Positions 60,624 through 64,000 of a DNA stretch of 64,000 nt are shown here, in pieces. Made by a program: the position numbers and the translations under genes. The DNA is from DAOUBP01 sp034432655. GTDB lineage: Bacteria > Chloroflexota > Anaerolineae > CG2-30-64-16. The stretch covers positions 12,264-76,263 of the forward strand of contig DAOUBP010000038.1 in assembly GCA_034432655.1 (NCBI GenBank), in the 5' to 3' direction. Under the pieces are notes generated by a model, which saw nothing but the letters and a program-made list of their open reading frames with translations, searched no databases and was not told the origin of the DNA. Position 1 is the stretch's first letter; the number at the start of each line of letters is the position of its first letter.

Positions 60624-60977
60624 ATGAAGGCATCACAATGGTCTGATCTACCGCTGGTGCTTACCTCGGACCAGGCGGCCGCCGTGCTCCAGATCAATCG
60701 CCGTACGCTCACGAACATGCTCGATCGTGGCGTCCTGCGCGGGGTGAAGATCGGGAAGGAGTGGCGCGTGAGCCGGGCTGAAGTGATGCGTTTTGTGGAA
60801 GGCAACGGCACAAAAACGCCGGTCGTCCCCTCAGCCAGGTCAGAAGAGGCAGCGCCCTTGGTTGACAAAGGCGGTGTGCTGGTTGTACAGGCCGAGCCTT
60901 TGGCGGATCTGACCGCTATCGTCCAGCAAGAGCGCGCTCAGCGGGTCGCTGAGTTGATGCAACGGGCGGGCTTGTGA
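60624..60977 (+). CDS. excisionase-type HTH protein, probable antitoxin
   Basis: A 117-residue protein with a MerR/excisionase-like winged helix (LTSDQAAAVLQINRRTLTNML, then GVKIGKEWRVSRAEVMRFV). A Gln/Arg-rich C-terminal helix (VQQERAQRVAELMQRAG) may wrap the toxin. Its TGA overlaps the GTG of a PIN-domain gene, the usual coupling of a VapBC-like pair. A TTGGTT and TATAAG-like promoter lies at about 60570-60605. Confidence 0.75.
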   Translation: MKASQWSDLPLVLTSDQAAAVLQINRRTLTNMLDRGVLRGVKIGKEWRVSRAEVMRFVEGNGTKTPVVPSARSEEAAPLVDKGGVLVVQAEPLADLTAIVQQERAQRVAELMQRAGL

Positions 60978-61230
60978 GGATCTTCTTCGATACCTCATTG
61001 TTGGTTGCAGCCGTCGTTGAAGGGCATCCGGCGCACGCCCTGGCTCTCCCCTGGCTCCAACGTGTCAAAGCCAGGGTGGATGCCGGAGTCGTCGCGGCGC
61101 ATTCTCTCGTAGAGATGTACGCGATCCTGACCCGGCTGCCAGTTCGGCCTCCCATCCCGCCAGGTCTGGCGCGGGAAGTCATCGTGGCGACTTTGCCGCG
61201 ATCACCCCTGCTCTCGGCCGCACGACGCAT
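60974..61230 (+). pseudogene. 3'-truncated PIN-domain toxin
   Basis: Starts at GTG 60974, MRIFFDTSLLVAAVVEGHPAH, with the first catalytic Asp and AAHSLVEMYAILTRLP containing the conserved Glu. The similarity ends near residue 75-80. From 61230 on the frame is antisense to the SWIM-protein gene and reads as Arg/Pro-rich nonsense until 61405. The C-terminal acidic residues are missing, so the toxin is probably inactive while the antitoxin remains intact. Confidence 0.7.
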
Positions 61231-63017
61231 CAGCGCAGGTTGCGCAGCATGGGCACCAGCTTGTACTTGCGCGCATGCTTCTCCAGCAGGCCGTTCAGGT
61301 AGGCCGTCCATTCGGCCTCGCGGTGATGCGACAGATAGATCTCGCGGGCGCGGCGCAGCCAGCCCACCGCGTCATCGTAGTGTTGGGAATCGCCGGCATC
61401 CATGATGTTTTCTGCCCGCCGCTGGTATTGCTGGATGCCCCAATTGGGGTAGCGGGCGCGCGTGGCTTCGACCACCTGTTCGAGATAGCTGCTGTAGGGG
61501 TAACGCTCGATGGCGGCCATGGCTTGCGGCAGCATCTGCTCGTCGAGGTAGATCGGCACCGCCCGGTCGTCGCTCACGGCTTCCAGCCGCCCGAGCAGGC
61601 GTTCCCGCACCTCGGGCCAGCGTGCTCCGGCCACCCGCTGGGCCAGCCTGTAGTCCTCCAGTTCGAGGCGGCTGAGGAAGGCGATCTCGGCCGCGCGCAG
61701 AGCGAGCGCCGCGTCGCCTGCCCGTTCCGCCTGTTCCACCGTCCAGCGGGCCAGTTCGTAGCGGGACCATGATGTGTCTCGCTCCAGCCCATCGGCCGCC
61801 ACCTTCAAGGCCGCGGCCGTATGGCCCTGGGCCGCCAGCGTCTGCGCCAGGCTGAGGAACTCGGCCGGTGCTACCAGACAAGTGCGCGCTTCCTCTACAG
61901 CCCGTTCGACCTGGCCGGTGCGGGCCAGCATGTTGACGTAGAGGCCGAGCTGGCCCTCGGCCTCGGCGAGATAGAGATACTCCTGGAAGCGGCCCTGGCG
62001 TTCCAGGATGCGCAGTCGCGCCAGGGCCAGCTCGTCGGCGAAATCGGGCGGCTCCCCTTCCCAGGCACCTTTCTCGGTGATGTGTCCTTGCAGCACGGCG
62101 ACCAGGGGCGGGTAGTCCCACCATTGTTCGAGCGCGGTGCGCACCACTTCCACCCCGACGATCTCTTCGTCCCATCCTTCGACGGTCAGCAACCAGTCCT
62201 CTCGTTCCTCCGGCGACAGGTCCTGGCTCAACAGCGCCTCGGCCAGCAGCACGGCCAGCTCCTGGCCGGCCTCGGCGATGGGTGCTGTGTTGTTCTCGTA
62301 GATCCACTCTTCCAGGTCCTCGACCCCGGCGACCCATTCCTCGATGACCGTCTCGAGGACCTCTGCTGCGGAGGCCGCGTCTCCGGCATCCAGCAGTTGC
62401 CGGGCCAGCCTCAGGTGAGGTTCCAGGATCTCATCGGGGTAGATGAGATCGGCCTCGTCGTCCCAGTAGTCCTCGCGGCCATAGCCGCGGCGGGTGGCCG
62501 GCCCGGTGGCGTTGCGAAAGTCCTTGCGTATCTCGCGGCGGATGGCGGCGAGATCGTAGGGAACGGATGTGGTGAGCCGGGCCACCGGCGCTTTCGGCAG
62601 GGTGAGCTCTTCGACCTCATCTTCGATTTCCTCGATCAGGTCGGGGTGCATTTCGGCCAGGGTGAGCAGCAAGCTGCGCAACTGATCGGCGTCCAGAGTG
62701 GCCAGCAGCGCGTCCATGCCCGGCCTGATCTCGATGTCCGATCCGTGCAGGGCCGCCAGCAACACGGCGACGATGTGCTTGCAATAGCCGCCCCAGTCGT
62801 AGGGGCAGGTACAGGCCGCCGCGGCAATCCGGCCATCGGCATCCAGGGTGACGTTCACCCGATAGGGCTCGTAGTCGCTGCCGGCCACCCGCGCGGTGAT
62901 CTGATTGCCGCGCAACGTCAGGTCGCTGACCGCGCCGTCGTGGTAATAGTTCTCGCCGCGGGCGAAGCTCTGGGCGGTGGCCAGGCTGCGGATGTCGCTT
63001 TCGGTGAAGGTCAACAT
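61230..63017 (-). CDS. SWIM zinc-finger protein
   Basis: A 595-residue protein. N-terminal SWIM motif CTCPYDWGGYCKH near residues 69-81 (CxCx-n-CxH), followed by an acidic region and a long helical, TPR-like C-terminus (LARLRILERQGRFQEYLYLAEAEG, RAENIMDAGDSQHY). The family is of unknown function, predicted to bind DNA or protein. It lies alone; the 3' end meets the truncated PIN gene on the other strand. The start ATG 63017 has CAGGAGGACGCC upstream. Confidence 0.88.
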   Translation of the reverse strand: MLTFTESDIRSLATAQSFARGENYYHDGAVSDLTLRGNQITARVAGSDYEPYRVNVTLDADGRIAAAACTCPYDWGGYCKHIVAVLLAALHGSDIEIRPGMDALLATLDADQLRSLLLTLAEMHPDLIEEIEDEVEELTLPKAPVARLTTSVPYDLAAIRREIRKDFRNATGPATRRGYGREDYWDDEADLIYPDEILEPHLRLARQLLDAGDAASAAEVLETVIEEWVAGVEDLEEWIYENNTAPIAEAGQELAVLLAEALLSQDLSPEEREDWLLTVEGWDEEIVGVEVVRTALEQWWDYPPLVAVLQGHITEKGAWEGEPPDFADELALARLRILERQGRFQEYLYLAEAEGQLGLYVNMLARTGQVERAVEEARTCLVAPAEFLSLAQTLAAQGHTAAALKVAADGLERDTSWSRYELARWTVEQAERAGDAALALRAAEIAFLSRLELEDYRLAQRVAGARWPEVRERLLGRLEAVSDDRAVPIYLDEQMLPQAMAAIERYPYSSYLEQVVEATRARYPNWGIQQYQRRAENIMDAGDSQHYDDAVGWLRRAREIYLSHHREAEWTAYLNGLLEKHARKYKLVPMLRNLR

Positions 63018-63078
63018 GGCGTCCTCCTGGGGGGATTATAGCACCGATGGCGGCCGGCCGCGAAGCGCGCTCCGATGG

Positions 63079-63750
63079 CTAGCGACTGATGACCAGCGGC
63101 AGGTAGACCGGGAACGGGGTGGCCGGTGCAGCGCGGATCGCCGTGAAGTTGCGCTCGGCCCGCTCGAAGCCGTGGTAGTGGCGCCAGTAGGCTTGCGGCG
63201 GATCGAACGTGTACCCCGGCCGTTCCGGCCATACGGTCACCATCTCATCCCCCGGAATGTAGATGAAGGACGTCTCGTAATATCCCTCTGCGTTCGTGGT
63301 CGCCACCACCGGTCCCGGCGCGTAGCTGGCGAAGTAGAGATGGATCTGCACGTCCGCCAGGCCCGGCCCGGCCGCGTCGCCCAGCCGCAATACTGTACCG
63401 GCCGGGTCTCCTGGCAGGTTGTAGGCCACCACCAGCTCCAGGCCTTGCCGATCGGGCTGTGTCAGATACAAGCCGCCCATGTGCGCATGAACCAGGTCGG
63501 CCGCATGTCGAACGATGGCGCCAAGCAGCTCCGTCAGATCCCCCTGCTGATTGATGGCGAGCGTGGTCTCATGGAGAGCCGTCAGGGCCCCGGCATGACG
63601 CCGGGCAAGTCGCCAGCTTTCTTGCCGGCCTGTTGTATGGCCGATCGAGCTTCGCCTGCTGTGGCGATGCTGTTCAAGAACGCCCGAGGCGCGTTGCGCA
63701 GCCGGATGCCGGTTACGGTGCAACCGACCGCGTGGGATGCGGGTTGCCAT
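63079..63750 (-). pseudogene. chimeric ORF: GAF fragment joined to a surface beta-domain
   Basis: About 223 codons. The middle (ALTALHETTLAINQQGDLTE to QPDRQGLELVVAYNLPG) is a partial GAF domain. After VLRLGDAAGPGLA it changes to a secreted-protein-like beta domain (TTNAEGYYETSFIYIPG, RPGYTFDPPQAYWRHYH) and ends PVYLPLVISR, a common C-terminus of exported Chloroflexota proteins. The GAF fold is cut short at the join, and the first 60 residues are Arg/His-rich and look out of frame. Most likely a recombined remnant. Confidence 0.45.
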
Positions 63751-63839
63751 GATAAACCTCGCCTGGATGGGGACGATAGTGCCTTTTTGAAGCAAAGAAA
63801 ATTGTAGCTTAGAACGAAAAACAATGCAACATTACCAGT

Positions 63840-64000
63840 TGCCGGAGAAGAGGGCGTCGGGCCGCTGCAAGCCGAAGCGGCGTCGTGATGCCGCGAGCCA
63901 AAGCGGCGTCGGGCCGCTGCCTTGGATTGCGGCGCTCTGCGCCGCTTTGACATCGTCGCGGCGGTACAAGCCAAAGCGGTGACATGTCACCGCAATCCAA
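63840..64000. repeat. cluster of REP-like palindromic units
   Basis: Repeated elements with AAGCGGCGTCG, GGGCCGCTGC and TTGGATTGCGG. The last unit is a hairpin, AAGCGGTGACATGTCACCGC, ending at the window edge. At least four units occur in 160 nt; the cluster may continue to the right. Confidence 0.65.

Overview
The window looks like one contig of a high-GC bacterium, most likely a Chloroflexota lineage (Anaerolineae/Caldilineae-like). The supporting signs are LysW-carrier lysine biosynthesis genes, a TatA-like domain fused to TatC, zinc-ribbon L28 and L32 proteins, a FakA/DegV pair, a YLPLV-type C-terminus and very abundant short tandem repeats. The assignment is from gene content only.

Layout. 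0-2.8 kb: minus-strand lysW-lysX-lysY-lysZ (lysZ runs off the left edge). 2.9-3.5 kb: two tiny minus-strand ORFs, each followed by a strong terminator, then a selenocysteine tRNA with its own promoter. 3.6-5.2 kb: convergent AmmeMemoRadiSam genes amrS and amrA. 5.3-12.3 kb: acyl-CoA genes (acyl-CoA dehydrogenase, a two-subunit CoA transferase interrupted by a repeat-flanked four-helix-bundle gene, a DUF35 protein and a thiolase). The first 11 kb are packed with heptamer and octamer tandem repeats, some of them translated; I see none of these arrays from 11 to 64 kb. 12.4-25.6 kb: a long minus-strand housekeeping run (tatC, tatA, nusB, two Asp23 proteins, fabG, fabD, rpmF, yceD, coaD, recG, degV, fakA). 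25.8-32 kb: rpmB, rpe, a Rab-like small GTPase operon, an OmpR-type regulator and superoxide dismutase. 32.3-40.1 kb: a ComM-like ATPase, a decayed VapBC remnant, a Met-rich PepSY protein, a NarL-type two-component pair, an AAA ATPase-nuclease and a SHOCT protein.

40.4-42.7 kb holds a small envelope redox/metal island: a PCYCGC lipoprotein, a two-helix membrane protein, a CuA-cytochrome c fusion, and a DUF1573-like protein whose reading frame crosses an in-frame TGA. That TGA follows a Cys codon (Gly-Cys-TGA-Pro-Pro), the protein continues for 59 sensible codons, and a perfect hairpin with a GTG loop starts 11 nt after it, as expected for a bacterial SECIS. With a tRNA-Sec in the same window, I read this as a probable selenoprotein carrying a Cys-Sec pair. 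It is the most interesting signal here.

43-60 kb is a plus-strand pentose-type catabolic cluster: an FGGY kinase, a giant LacI-like/histidine kinase/receiver/AraC sensor, a response regulator, an ABC sugar importer, a DUF4380 protein, a UroD-family methyltransferase, a desaturase-Rieske fusion, a sugar isomerase/epimerase, a corrinoid protein and xylose isomerase. Combining corrinoid methyl transfer, an oxygenase-like enzyme and pentose enzymes suggests use of a methylated sugar, which is inference. The cluster ends in a near-identical duplicate of the FGGY kinase 3' end. The right edge has a decayed toxin-antitoxin pair, a SWIM zinc-finger protein, a chimeric GAF ORF and REP-like palindromes.
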